Assembly: GCA_013140985.1 (NCBI GenBank)
Contig: JABFRU010000007.1
Coordinates: 124,001-188,000 of the forward strand
Length of the DNA stretch: 64,000 nt
From: Chitinophagaceae bacterium
Lineage (GTDB): Bacteria; Bacteroidota; Bacteroidia; Chitinophagales; Chitinophagaceae
Direction: 5' to 3'
This document shows positions 37,779 to 47,558 of this stretch, piece by piece (positions within the stretch are counted from its first letter, which is position 1; each line of letters starts with the position of its first letter). The translations under genes were made by a program, and so were the position numbers. The notes under the pieces were generated by a model. The model did no database searches and was not told the DNA's origin. It was given only the letters and a program-made list of their open reading frames with translations.

Positions 37779-38576
37779 CTAATTGTTTTGATAAATAGTA
37801 TATCCCTTATAGGCATCTGCAGGCTTAATTTCTGCAGGACCATCAAAAAACAAATATTTTGTTTCGCTGAAAATTTCCGCACCCACCGCTTCGACCCGGT
37901 AGTTTTGAAAAACAAAGGTTAGATCCGCCCTTCTTATATAATCATAAGCCTGTCCGGAACCGGAAGGGTATTGATAACCGAGGTCCTTGATACGGTATTT
38001 GATATTCAGTAGATAATAGGTATCCGGATCATATTCTATTTCCAACCTTTCACAGGTCAGGCTACTGTCGGTGGCAATAAATGTGAGCCGTTTTAATGTA
38101 TCGTACGCAGTAAACTGGCAGCTATACTGCTGTCCGGCCTGCGCCATCAATGAGTCAACCATAACCCTTGTAGGAACAAACATACTTGTCAATTGGCCGG
38201 GTGCTGGTTTCCCTATCAAAATAAATTTGTTAGTGTTATATACAGCAATTGTAAAAGAATCATTCTGCATATACTCTATATCCCCCAGTTTGTATAATGC
38301 TTTCTTACCATGAAACGTATAAGTGCCTGTTATTTCACTATGTGTATGTTCTGCAGAATCGGTATTGGCAAACAAGGTGTCACTGTTGTAAATGATCTTA
38401 ATATCGAAGGTCAGGAAGAAAGCGCTGTCATACTTATTGTTGATGGCGACAATCTCAGTGGTAGCTGTATCTACACAGGACTGTGAATGACTTTTTCCCG
38501 TCAGCAGCAGCAGTGAAACACAAAATAATATCAGTGCGATAATACTCTTTTGTGATTGCTTAAATACTTTTTTCAT
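37779..38576 (-). CDS. Secreted hypothetical protein (265 aa)
   Basis: A basic start and a hydrophobic segment (IIALILFCVSLLLLTG, about residues 13-28) form a signal peptide ending near SHSQSC. The mature part is predicted mostly beta and lacks any motif I recognise. It lies 4 bp after the SpvB-like gene's start-proximal neighbour order (between the 2605- and 3187-residue genes), 80 bp before the Rhs gene, so it is part of the operon. It may be a periplasmic accessory or carrier for the Rhs proteins. Confidence 0.65.
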   Translation of the reverse strand: MKKVFKQSQKSIIALILFCVSLLLLTGKSHSQSCVDTATTEIVAINNKYDSAFFLTFDIKIIYNSDTLFANTDSAEHTHSEITGTYTFHGKKALYKLGDIEYMQNDSFTIAVYNTNKFILIGKPAPGQLTSMFVPTRVMVDSLMAQAGQQYSCQFTAYDTLKRLTFIATDSSLTCERLEIEYDPDTYYLLNIKYRIKDLGYQYPSGSGQAYDYIRRADLTFVFQNYRVEAVGAEIFSETKYLFFDGPAEIKPADAYKGYTIYQNN

Positions 38577-38580
38577 GGTG

Positions 38581-41500
38581 TTAGTCTGTTATTCTTTTTT
38601 GTAATGAGCTTCTTGTTTCAGTAATGGTCTTTATCCCTCTCTCTGTTTCCTTTTTGACACGGGTAAGTGTTCCATCATCATCGTATTCATAAAAACTGCT
38701 GTAATTATTCTCATCCTGTTCTGCCATCAGGCGTAAAGTGACGGGATGATAAACAAAACTCTTCATGTTGGCATTGAATGGATGTAAACGAACATCATCC
38801 CAATAAACAGTTGCCCCGTTCATCTCTTGTAGTTTTATTTCAAGGCTGGTGGCGTCGGAAGGAATATCAAATACGGCTTCGTAGCGTTGCCATCCATCTA
38901 TTATTTTACCGCTGGGTGTGAATGTTGCGGAGATTGTACTGCTATTATTAAAGAACACTTCAGCCTTATTGGATGTATAATTAGTACAGTGACGGTCAGT
39001 GCTGCCTTCCTTTACCCATGCGCTGAAAACCATTTTTTGTCCCTGTACGGGTGAGAACACATTGGTCAGTCCATTATCCCTGAGTTTTATATTATCGATC
39101 TTTGTACAGGTATATGTTCCGCTGATAACGGTACCGTTGGCATCCGATTCCAGCAGGTAGAGATAATCCTTCGGCACAATTTCGAACTCAGGCTCATACG
39201 GTATTCTCCAGGAAAGTTTTGCAGTCGCATCCCCGCCGATATCGAAATAAAAAATAGTGACATTATGCAACGAACCTGTGGTCCAGGGAACTGTTGCGGT
39301 CCATATTCTTGTTTCCGGAGAATGTCTTCTGAAAAAGTTATTATCTGTTACCTGCACCCCGTCAATCCACACCTTCATGCCATCATCCGATGAAAATGCA
39401 AGCTGGTAGATCCCCGCTACCGGGGCCTGGATAAATCCATCCCATCTTGCATAAAACTCCGGAACAATACCCTCCGGCACTGCTCCTGAAATATAAGAGC
39501 TGCCATAGCGGAGCATATTTACCTTATCATCATCCCGTATTTGCGGATCAAACCAGTTATTATTAAGATAGTTCTCAATATTGGATGGCGTGAAAGATGG
39601 CATGGATCCCCGGTTAAAATATTTTCCTTTGATGCCTGTTCCTGATCCATTCACCCAGGTTCCATTCATGGTCGTTGAAACAGTTGATATCTCGAGTCCA
39701 TAACCCAATGCATCCGCAGCAGGTGTAACTACATCTGCTTTTATTGAAACTGTTTCATTGGGATCTAATTTCAAACTGCTCATACCGCTATGGCGTATCG
39801 TATTATCAATATAGTCTTCTGCATCCTTAATAACCATGTGCCGTATTGTTTTACAGAAAGGGGCACAATTATTCGCTTTGTAATTGTAATCTTCAAAACC
39901 ATCATAGCCAGCATTGCGAAGTTTAGAGTTATTAGCTACTGCAAGAGGCAATGATTTGTCATAGCCATAGATACCACAATTATATCTCCCAAGCGGATCG
40001 GTATTCTCCAATTCAAATCCCTTATTATTAAATTGGGTAACCATCGCACCCCATTTCCATGGAGCAGGGTTGCCGCTTGTTCCGTTAATAGCCTGAGGAT
40101 TTATTTCAATACTTACATCAGCAGATGCAGAATTTATCCAGAAGCTGCGGTAATTCATAGCGATCACGCCGCCTTTAGAAAGCTCTTCTGTAGGTACAGT
40201 TGCATTACTCTCCCTTCGATTGTCGTAATAAACATACCCCACATCAGCTCTCCAGTTGCCCAATACTCCTTTGGTATAAGGGTTCATTCTTTTTTGTGTG
40301 AAATGAGAGTAACATACTGGCAAAAGTTCGTCCGTATTGCAGTACATGTACCCGGCTGGAGGAATGGTGGGGGCATTCTCAGCGGGTCCCTGGTAAATGA
40401 TCGGGTTATCAGGACTACAATTGTAATACTTGAGTTCGATTGTTGGAGCTCTACCCGTCCGTTGGTCAAAACATACTGAAGCTGAGTTCACATTCTTTCC
40501 TACATCATATACAAGATTGACCCTTAAACCAGTTGCATAATTCCTGGTGGGATCGAACTTATCTTTTAACATCGCTGTTACTATTTTGGTAACCTCTGCA
40601 TCATAGTTAGCATTGGAATAATAGGGAGGTGTTCCCAGGATTATCTTTTGATTAGTTTCTCCACCCGGTGCGCCTGCCTGGTATAATTGTTCCCAAGCAT
40701 TAAAATTCGAAAAACTCGGCCAAACCGAATGCATTCTGGATATCACAAAATCATTTCGATGAAAAGGGTTGGCGTAATGGCTCCAAAGAGAAGAATGACT
40801 GTTACCTGCTGATTGTCCCTGTACAGTAGTAGTATGGTTATCGTTGTGAAACTGCAAGTGCAATTTTGCAGAAATGATGTTACTATTTATACTAAGATCA
40901 GGAGCATTATCAAAATCAAATAATACCCAGCTTCTTTGCCTGTAATCAGGTTGCCCTTTACCTCCATCATACTGTCCTGCTCTGAAAAATTCCGGGTTAG
41001 GAAATAATTCCTTATATCTGGTTCCAAAAATACCAAGCCTAGTGCGGTAATATTCTGCAAAAGAAGCAGCATTGGTTTTCTCAATAGTACTAGTTAAAAT
41101 AGTCGCCTGCCTGACGACTCTCTGTTTCTCATTTATTGTAAAGAATGCATCATCCACTCTCCAGTTCTCTTTAAATGTATTAGCGGTTGTATTGATGATC
41201 TTTGTTTCATCATCTGTAAAAAGTTTGAATACACCAGAACCCGCGGATGTTTCCCTTATTGGACTAACAAGACTGGTAAACCCTCCAGCTGAAGCGTCTA
41301 CCAGGTTGCGGTAACCACTTCGTATGATCTTGATGGTCACATCACCTCCACTATAAGGATTGCCCTCTTTATCGATAAAGAGAAATTTCTTTTCGGTGTT
41401 ATTGGGGTCTTTTGTCATATCCAATGCCCATATCTTTCTTACAAACAAGGCCGGGTTCTCGGGATCTGTTGGCTTGGGTATATATTGGATGGGTCCGCTG

Positions 41501-44500
41501 GGATAGCAACCCGGTTCTTCAATAGCGCCTTTGCTTGAGTAATCTTTGATATAGAGTTCATCGCCACTTTCAAATACATTCAAATCGAATCCGGGTGTTG
41601 TCAATTTCCCGTTCTGAAAGCGAATGTGCTCATATACCGCATCGATATTTTTATATGCACCCTGCATACCTTTATAAGCCCAGTGTGCCGGGTAATTGAA
41701 ACTATAAACCGGTTTATTGAATTCATTGTTGGTTTCTGTTACCAGCACATTACCTGTTTCTGCATCATACACCAGGTCTTTTGTATTTACCTCACTTCCT
41801 TTGTCTATATGCTTTACTTTTTCAAGAATCCCAAATGTGTTGATGATCTTCAGCGCTGCTGCAGAACGGTAACCAGTCTCTGCATAGTGAACAGGTGGAA
41901 TGATGGAAGGTACAGGAACAGGTACAGGTCCCCATAAATTCGTATTAATATTGAAGTTGATATTGAATGTAACGGCCTTGGTAACATGTTCCCTGAAATC
42001 GGTCATCACTTCAATTTCTTTTCCTGTCAGACGGTTCACTACCGGATCACCGGGCTTGCTGATCATCGGGACCGTATTATTGAATGAATATTTTTGTTCC
42101 CCTGTTTTTACGATCCTGTAGATATTCTCTGTGTAAGTGATCTGTTTGCCTGCTTCATCCAATGTTGTTTGCTTGTGCATTTTACCATTCATGTCATTGG
42201 TCTGCAAACGAAATCCCTGCGATAAAGTGATCACCTCCCTGACATCTATTTTCAGCATCCTTAGTATCGGATCACTCTTAAATCGCACATGGCTCTCTCC
42301 ATCGAAATTGATAAAATCGCTTTTGGTTGGAAAATCTTTAGTGGTATAGAACTCAGTGACGGTCTTGCCCACTCCTGATTTTACGTTGTCACGATGAATT
42401 GACCGAACAGTTACTTTGCTGTAACCAACAGAAGGGCTTGGATAAAACATTTCGCCGAGGGGCAGTTCAATAGCGCCCCTTTCATTAGGCCCGAGTGGCT
42501 GCCTGTCGTCATAATTCATGATCTCCCTGAAAGGATTTTCCTCCGCACCAACGGCTGGCTCATAACTGGCTACGCCACTACTGATCGTCATTTGTTGTCC
42601 GCCTATCAGTGCAGTAGTAGTATAATCATATTCCTGCCCATACTCCGCTTCAGGCATACCGTTATTATTACCTGCCGGTGTCGCCGTCATTTTATTAAAA
42701 TTATCCTTGATAGTAACTTTTTTTACCCGCAGGCCTCCTCCGATTTTTTTCACCGATGCAGTATTCAATCGTATATAGGATTTGTTTAAATCTGTTGTTT
42801 TACATCTTCCATACAGCCTTGAAGTTTCATAATACCCTTTGATAAGATCAAATACATTGATCAACATTCCTGCAATTGCCTTTAATAAGCCTATCGGTCC
42901 CTGATTTTTTACATCCGAACCCGGATATGCTTTGGAAGAAAGATTTTTGATCATGAACTGCATGGAATTGTAAAACATAGGAGAGAATTTTCCTTTATCC
43001 TGTTTTACTTTGATCCAAAACCGGTTTCCATTTACAGTTCCGTAATTATCTATTTTAGCATAAATGGGAACCGACTCGTAATAGATGCCGGAAGGATTGT
43101 ACTGATCCCTTGGCATCAATACCCAAAGCTTCATGAAAAGCTGGTTGACCCCTTCAAGATATTTGGCTAGTACTTCACTTTTATTAGCAGCAGGAGCATC
43201 AATAAAAATGTAAAAATGATCATTGCCATTGGAGTACAATGTATTTGTTGGAGTTGAAAGCGGTGATGCACCGAAACCTGCTATTTTATACATCTGTTCA
43301 GCCCTCCTGTTCTGTACATATCCGTAATCATCACTCTCAAACTCAACTTTGATCTTAGCACCGGAAGGAAGTGTTATTTCATTTAGCGTCCATGCGGCAG
43401 CATTCAGGTCCGCCTTTGTTTTACTTTGAACGGAAAATGGGAAATCAGCATTGTCAAGGCTACCAAACCCATTATCAGCGTTATCAGATGAATGCTTATA
43501 AGTACCCCACCTGTCATTAGCTGTGCGGTCATAGCTCTTATTATTAGCATATTTAAAATAATACTTGTTCTTAAAAGCTTTATCGTTCCCATTGTAGGTG
43601 AACCAAATACTTTTTAAAGTTAATTTTCCACCATTGGCGTTATCAGGTGTGCCGGGACATAAGGTGTAGTCATAGCCAAAGAAAATGGTCTTAATTGGCT
43701 TTTTAACACCAGTTGTTTTTATCCATTCTGCTTTGGAATAGATATCAATTCTTTCCAATCTTTTCATCCCCATATCGCTCCTTGCACCGAAAACATCCGC
43801 AACAGCTTTGCCGTCATTACGATCAGCAAGTGTAAATGTGGCGATCATGTTTTTTGATTCGACAGAATTTAGGTACCACAACTCTCTTTCACCATAAGTA
43901 TAATTTCCTTTATCATCACTATTGTCTGTTTTTAATCCTTCGCTATATGCAGCTTGATTTGCTGTACCTGTAAAGGGAGCCCTCCATCCAAATCCAATAC
44001 CCTCCAGTTGCCGAGGATGATCGATCCTTGTATAATTGAATTTTACTGAAGTACCCATATCGTCATCAGTAATGCCATCACCCGTCACATCCACATAATC
44101 CGGCGATAATAATCCGGTAAGTAAAAAAGAATGTGCATATGGATCAATTGCATCTTTCTGATAAAACCAATCTCTACCCCGTGTGTTTTCAAGCAGATCA
44201 TTATCCTGATAACCGACTGTCTGGCTCGAAGGATACACCGTACTGGCAGGCAACCCCTCCGGTCTTAATTCTGCACCTACATTAAAGCTGGTCTCTTCTT
44301 CCCGCAGATTATAAACAGGGATACCATACACATATCGTTTGCCATCGGTTTGTGTAACCGAAACTTCAGACAAATGATGTCCCCTGCGGACAATCTTTGT
44401 CATCGGGTTATTTTTCCTATCATCATCATTACGGAATATCTTAACTGCATCCCCATAATTGCAATTCCCTTTTGGAAAAACATTGAGCGGATAATAATAG

Positions 44501-46398
44501 ATATACTTATCCAAGCCGACATAGGTAGCTTCCTCTGCTGTCAGGTAACTGATCACCTGGGTGCGCCTGTCCCTTTGTTGTTTTCTTGTTTGCTCCAGTG
44601 CAAAACTTAACGTACCCGTCTTGGTGGTATTATCTGAAAAACGATCCCATATAGGCGATGCAAAAGGTATCCTTGTTCCGGGATCAGTGAGTTTAATACG
44701 GACAAGATCTTCATTCCCCAGTTTATCAAGAAAGGCAGGATCAACCATTGTCGCTTCGGCCGGATTTTTAAAATAAGCTGCCTGGCGCAACCCTTCGGGT
44801 TTATAAAATTTTAGGTCCTCTCTTGCGAGGTTACCCGTTTGCCATTCGCCGGCGGTAGTTGGCGTATGCACATAATTTAAGTTCAACCCAAACTCTGCTA
44901 CATCGCCGGCACCGAATTCTGCATCTATCGAAGCCGCATTCTCTCTTGTTCTTGCATAATTATCATGAATAGAACCAACGTCGCCGCGGTAGGCCCTGAA
45001 CCCACCGCCTGTTCCCTCTCCATTTATTGCAAATACATCATATGTATAACTTGGCATTGCAATTACTGGATTGTTCTTTGTATAAACAGCATCATTCAGG
45101 CGGTTGAAATCAAGCATAGCGTCTTTATTCCCGTTCGCTTCCTGGTAATATAAATATCCAAATGCAGGCTTTGTTTGTTCTTTATCCTCATCTCTCAGTT
45201 TAGCCTCAGAGTAATATCCCGATAACCGGGTATTTTTAAATATTGCAGGTTTAACCTCTTGACCAAATGCAATACCTAGGTTATAATTACGATGTGTTAG
45301 TGGCATTTGTATAGAAGGAGTAATAGAAGGAGTTCCAAATCCCAGTGACGCTGAAAAAGTGAATAAGTTACCTCCAATAATATTACTGTTTTCATAACCC
45401 CGATTCGTATAAACCAATTTTGATTTGTTAACCTCACCGCTCAATCCAATATTCTGTAATCCAACACGAGAATTATAAGATGCTGAAGCAGTAAACCCGT
45501 AAGCTGTAGTTTGATACTTGTCAAAAAGCTGAACACTTAAACTTGGATTAACATTTACACCCGTTTGTGAATTGATGTTTAATGAAAGTGCAGCCGAAAC
45601 ATTCGAACCAAAAACTGTATAATCACTACTTGCTGTTTTGAAATCCTTACTTTTCTCCATTATTTTCAACACGGTATGCTGACCGAACTCCAAGCCAACA
45701 CCTCTATAGTTATTATAAAATAAACCCGCAGACAATGAAAGTTTCATAAATTTTGGAAGCCCGGCCCACTCAACTCCCATAGATCCGTTTACACCAACTG
45801 TTATTTGCGGTTTAATATTCATTTCTTTTTTGATCTTGTCTTTTCCATTAAAATCATCCGGGACTCCCCGCTTGTTCCTCATGATAGTACCCGGGTTTAT
45901 ATTCCAACCCAGCCCTACCCAACTCGCTTCCTGATCCATACTGATACCGCCATTGTAAAAAATATTGATTGGATAGCCACCCACATCACCTAATGGTATA
46001 TTGTAAGAAAAGTCGCCGGTGAAAAGGTCAACCATATTATCTGCACCCGCTGCTTTGAAAGCACTCATCTCTGGTTGACCGGGTCCGCCTATATCTTCAT
46101 TTTTATCCTCCTCATTAATGACAGACTTTTCAATACTATTTTTTGTGAATTTATCAGTCGGCTTGCTATTATTTGCTTCTCCTATTGAATTTTTTCCAGT
46201 GAATTCAACAGCATTATGCTGCAATAAAGAAAAACTGTTATCGCTTGCTGCAACATTATTCCAATAATGTTCATTCGCAATCCTGTTACTCCCCGCAAAT
46301 AAATATTCCCTGCCTGCCAACGCTGTGCTGACATAAAAGATCAGCAATATAAAACAGGCTGCATGTTTCTGATAGTTGGAAGACAGTGCTTGTATCAT
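38581..46398 (-). CDS. Giant secreted SpvB/Rhs-like protein with PA14 domain (2605 aa)
   Basis: A signal peptide (ACFILLIFYVSTALAG) is followed by an SpvB/Rhs-type opening at about residues 110-190: MSAFKAAGADNMVDLFTGDF, then PINIFYNGGISMDQEASWVG. Its long centre is beta-rich and contains a DVTGDGITDDD calcium-loop-like motif. A PA14 carbohydrate-binding-like domain lies near 2260-2400 (ARWDGFIQAPVAGIYQLAFS, SSDDGMKVWIDG). A carbohydrate-binding-like jelly-roll follows (FSAWVKEGS, WDDVRLHPF). The protein ends with a single YD-like repeat (YSSFYEYDDDGTLTRVKKE) and has no Rhs core or toxin tail. It therefore looks like the front half of a split Rhs/Tc-type machine, with the 3187-residue protein as the back half. 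Gap to the next gene is 4 bp. Confidence 0.85.
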   Translation of the reverse strand: MIQALSSNYQKHAACFILLIFYVSTALAGREYLFAGSNRIANEHYWNNVAASDNSFSLLQHNAVEFTGKNSIGEANNSKPTDKFTKNSIEKSVINEEDKNEDIGGPGQPEMSAFKAAGADNMVDLFTGDFSYNIPLGDVGGYPINIFYNGGISMDQEASWVGLGWNINPGTIMRNKRGVPDDFNGKDKIKKEMNIKPQITVGVNGSMGVEWAGLPKFMKLSLSAGLFYNNYRGVGLEFGQHTVLKIMEKSKDFKTASSDYTVFGSNVSAALSLNINSQTGVNVNPSLSVQLFDKYQTTAYGFTASASYNSRVGLQNIGLSGEVNKSKLVYTNRGYENSNIIGGNLFTFSASLGFGTPSITPSIQMPLTHRNYNLGIAFGQEVKPAIFKNTRLSGYYSEAKLRDEDKEQTKPAFGYLYYQEANGNKDAMLDFNRLNDAVYTKNNPVIAMPSYTYDVFAINGEGTGGGFRAYRGDVGSIHDNYARTRENAASIDAEFGAGDVAEFGLNLNYVHTPTTAGEWQTGNLAREDLKFYKPEGLRQAAYFKNPAEATMVDPAFLDKLGNEDLVRIKLTDPGTRIPFASPIWDRFSDNTTKTGTLSFALEQTRKQQRDRRTQVISYLTAEEATYVGLDKYIYYYPLNVFPKGNCNYGDAVKIFRNDDDRKNNPMTKIVRRGHHLSEVSVTQTDGKRYVYGIPVYNLREEETSFNVGAELRPEGLPASTVYPSSQTVGYQDNDLLENTRGRDWFYQKDAIDPYAHSFLLTGLLSPDYVDVTGDGITDDDMGTSVKFNYTRIDHPRQLEGIGFGWRAPFTGTANQAAYSEGLKTDNSDDKGNYTYGERELWYLNSVESKNMIATFTLADRNDGKAVADVFGARSDMGMKRLERIDIYSKAEWIKTTGVKKPIKTIFFGYDYTLCPGTPDNANGGKLTLKSIWFTYNGNDKAFKNKYYFKYANNKSYDRTANDRWGTYKHSSDNADNGFGSLDNADFPFSVQSKTKADLNAAAWTLNEITLPSGAKIKVEFESDDYGYVQNRRAEQMYKIAGFGASPLSTPTNTLYSNGNDHFYIFIDAPAANKSEVLAKYLEGVNQLFMKLWVLMPRDQYNPSGIYYESVPIYAKIDNYGTVNGNRFWIKVKQDKGKFSPMFYNSMQFMIKNLSSKAYPGSDVKNQGPIGLLKAIAGMLINVFDLIKGYYETSRLYGRCKTTDLNKSYIRLNTASVKKIGGGLRVKKVTIKDNFNKMTATPAGNNNGMPEAEYGQEYDYTTTALIGGQQMTISSGVASYEPAVGAEENPFREIMNYDDRQPLGPNERGAIELPLGEMFYPSPSVGYSKVTVRSIHRDNVKSGVGKTVTEFYTTKDFPTKSDFINFDGESHVRFKSDPILRMLKIDVREVITLSQGFRLQTNDMNGKMHKQTTLDEAGKQITYTENIYRIVKTGEQKYSFNNTVPMISKPGDPVVNRLTGKEIEVMTDFREHVTKAVTFNINFNINTNLWGPVPVPVPSIIPPVHYAETGYRSAAALKIINTFGILEKVKHIDKGSEVNTKDLVYDAETGNVLVTETNNEFNKPVYSFNYPAHWAYKGMQGAYKNIDAVYEHIRFQNGKLTTPGFDLNVFESGDELYIKDYSSKGAIEEPGCYPSGPIQYIPKPTDPENPALFVRKIWALDMTKDPNNTEKKFLFIDKEGNPYSGGDVTIKIIRSGYRNLVDASAGGFTSLVSPIRETSAGSGVFKLFTDDETKIINTTANTFKENWRVDDAFFTINEKQRVVRQATILTSTIEKTNAASFAEYYRTRLGIFGTRYKELFPNPEFFRAGQYDGGKGQPDYRQRSWVLFDFDNAPDLSINSNIISAKLHLQFHNDNHTTTVQGQSAGNSHSSLWSHYANPFHRNDFVISRMHSVWPSFSNFNAWEQLYQAGAPGGETNQKIILGTPPYYSNANYDAEVTKIVTAMLKDKFDPTRNYATGLRVNLVYDVGKNVNSASVCFDQRTGRAPTIELKYYNCSPDNPIIYQGPAENAPTIPPAGYMYCNTDELLPVCYSHFTQKRMNPYTKGVLGNWRADVGYVYYDNRRESNATVPTEELSKGGVIAMNYRSFWINSASADVSIEINPQAINGTSGNPAPWKWGAMVTQFNNKGFELENTDPLGRYNCGIYGYDKSLPLAVANNSKLRNAGYDGFEDYNYKANNCAPFCKTIRHMVIKDAEDYIDNTIRHSGMSSLKLDPNETVSIKADVVTPAADALGYGLEISTVSTTMNGTWVNGSGTGIKGKYFNRGSMPSFTPSNIENYLNNNWFDPQIRDDDKVNMLRYGSSYISGAVPEGIVPEFYARWDGFIQAPVAGIYQLAFSSDDGMKVWIDGVQVTDNNFFRRHSPETRIWTATVPWTTGSLHNVTIFYFDIGGDATAKLSWRIPYEPEFEIVPKDYLYLLESDANGTVISGTYTCTKIDNIKLRDNGLTNVFSPVQGQKMVFSAWVKEGSTDRHCTNYTSNKAEVFFNNSSTISATFTPSGKIIDGWQRYEAVFDIPSDATSLEIKLQEMNGATVYWDDVRLHPFNANMKSFVYHPVTLRLMAEQDENNYSSFYEYDDDGTLTRVKKETERGIKTITETRSSLQKRITD

Positions 46399-46421
46399 AT
46401 TTCCATTTCTTTATTCTGTAA

Positions 46422-47525
46422 TTAATATTTTTTTATTTCAAACATGATATGCCATTTTTCACCGGCAGAATTCTCCAGCGTAAGCATATATAAATGGCCT
46501 TCCTGCACTTTCACCAGTTTTGAAATATCTTTTTGCAGGTAGTTCTGTCCTCTTGCCAGTGGCAATGAAAAAGTCGTCGCCTCAGTGGTCCTTTTTTCAG
46601 TGACATCTGATACTGTAATTGAAACGGCTGCATCAGAGAGTTGGTTGAAATAATAAAAACGAAGAATGCCATTGGCGGCCACTGTTTTTTCGGCCCCATT
46701 TTTTGCCAGCTGCACATAAGAAGCTGCATTGATCGCTGCTTCTGCCGGTTTTTGATCGGAGATCTTGAATATCCACACTTCGCTTTTACCCGCATAACTA
46801 TTATCATCTCTTGCGATCACCTGCCATGCATACCATTTATCTTTTTCAAAAGAAGGCTGCGCAGCAGGATAAGTAATGAAATTATTCCATGCCTGGTCAT
46901 TGCTGAAGAAAGGCATATTTTCTTCCAAAGCCTCGGCTGCTTTTTGTGAAGGTTGTATCTCCGTTATCAGTATCTCGTAATGAAGTTTATTAAGCAATAC
47001 TACAGGTGTCGGAGGCGTCCAGCTGAACTGTGTGGGTGCAGTCAGCAATACTGAACTATCTGCAGGAAAAGATAACATCGGCGGGCTCAGTGGCTCTACA
47101 TCAAAGGCTGCACATTCCTCAGCGAGTATCTCTCTTTTATCTGAATTAGGATTTTTGACAAACGTATAGCATACTGAATAAGGGCCAACTGGCAACAAGG
47201 TGTTGATGTTTTTATCCGGTTCAATACCTATATAATTATAATTGACAGGACTTACTTTATTTACATTAATAACACCAGGCCCCTTAGCCAAAGAAAATTC
47301 TGCGGTAGAAGCAGTCATTAGTTCCTGCGATGTTTGGCGGTTATACAGGATCAGCTCAAGCCGCCCAACCAGTGCATTGCCTGTATTATTAATAAGTGCT
47401 AAGTTCCATAACTGGTTTTTTTGCACCAGCCCCACCGTGGGGAGCGTTGTCTGGATCTGGACCTGCGCAGATACACTTGTTACAAAACAAGTAATTGCAC
47501 AAAATGATATGACCAGCTTTCTCAT
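46422..47525 (-). CDS. Secreted fibronectin-type III-like protein (367 aa)
   Basis: The signal peptide (MRKLVISFCAITCFVTSVSA) leads into beta-sandwich modules. One, at about residues 150-260, has the Fn3-like pattern SPPMLSFPADSSVLL, FSWTPPTP, KWYAWQVIARDDNSYAGKSE. Proteins with this layout commonly accompany giant Rhs or gliding-related secreted proteins in Bacteroidota and probably act as periplasmic or surface adaptors. No catalytic residues are evident. It lies 33 bp downstream of the outer-membrane protein gene and 23 bp upstream of the SpvB-like gene. Confidence 0.7.
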   Translation of the reverse strand: MRKLVISFCAITCFVTSVSAQVQIQTTLPTVGLVQKNQLWNLALINNTGNALVGRLELILYNRQTSQELMTASTAEFSLAKGPGVINVNKVSPVNYNYIGIEPDKNINTLLPVGPYSVCYTFVKNPNSDKREILAEECAAFDVEPLSPPMLSFPADSSVLLTAPTQFSWTPPTPVVLLNKLHYEILITEIQPSQKAAEALEENMPFFSNDQAWNNFITYPAAQPSFEKDKWYAWQVIARDDNSYAGKSEVWIFKISDQKPAEAAINAASYVQLAKNGAEKTVAANGILRFYYFNQLSDAAVSITVSDVTEKRTTEATTFSLPLARGQNYLQKDISKLVKVQEGHLYMLTLENSAGEKWHIMFEIKKY

Positions 47526-47558
47526 AATATCTATTTTGGTTTTACTCCATAATGATTT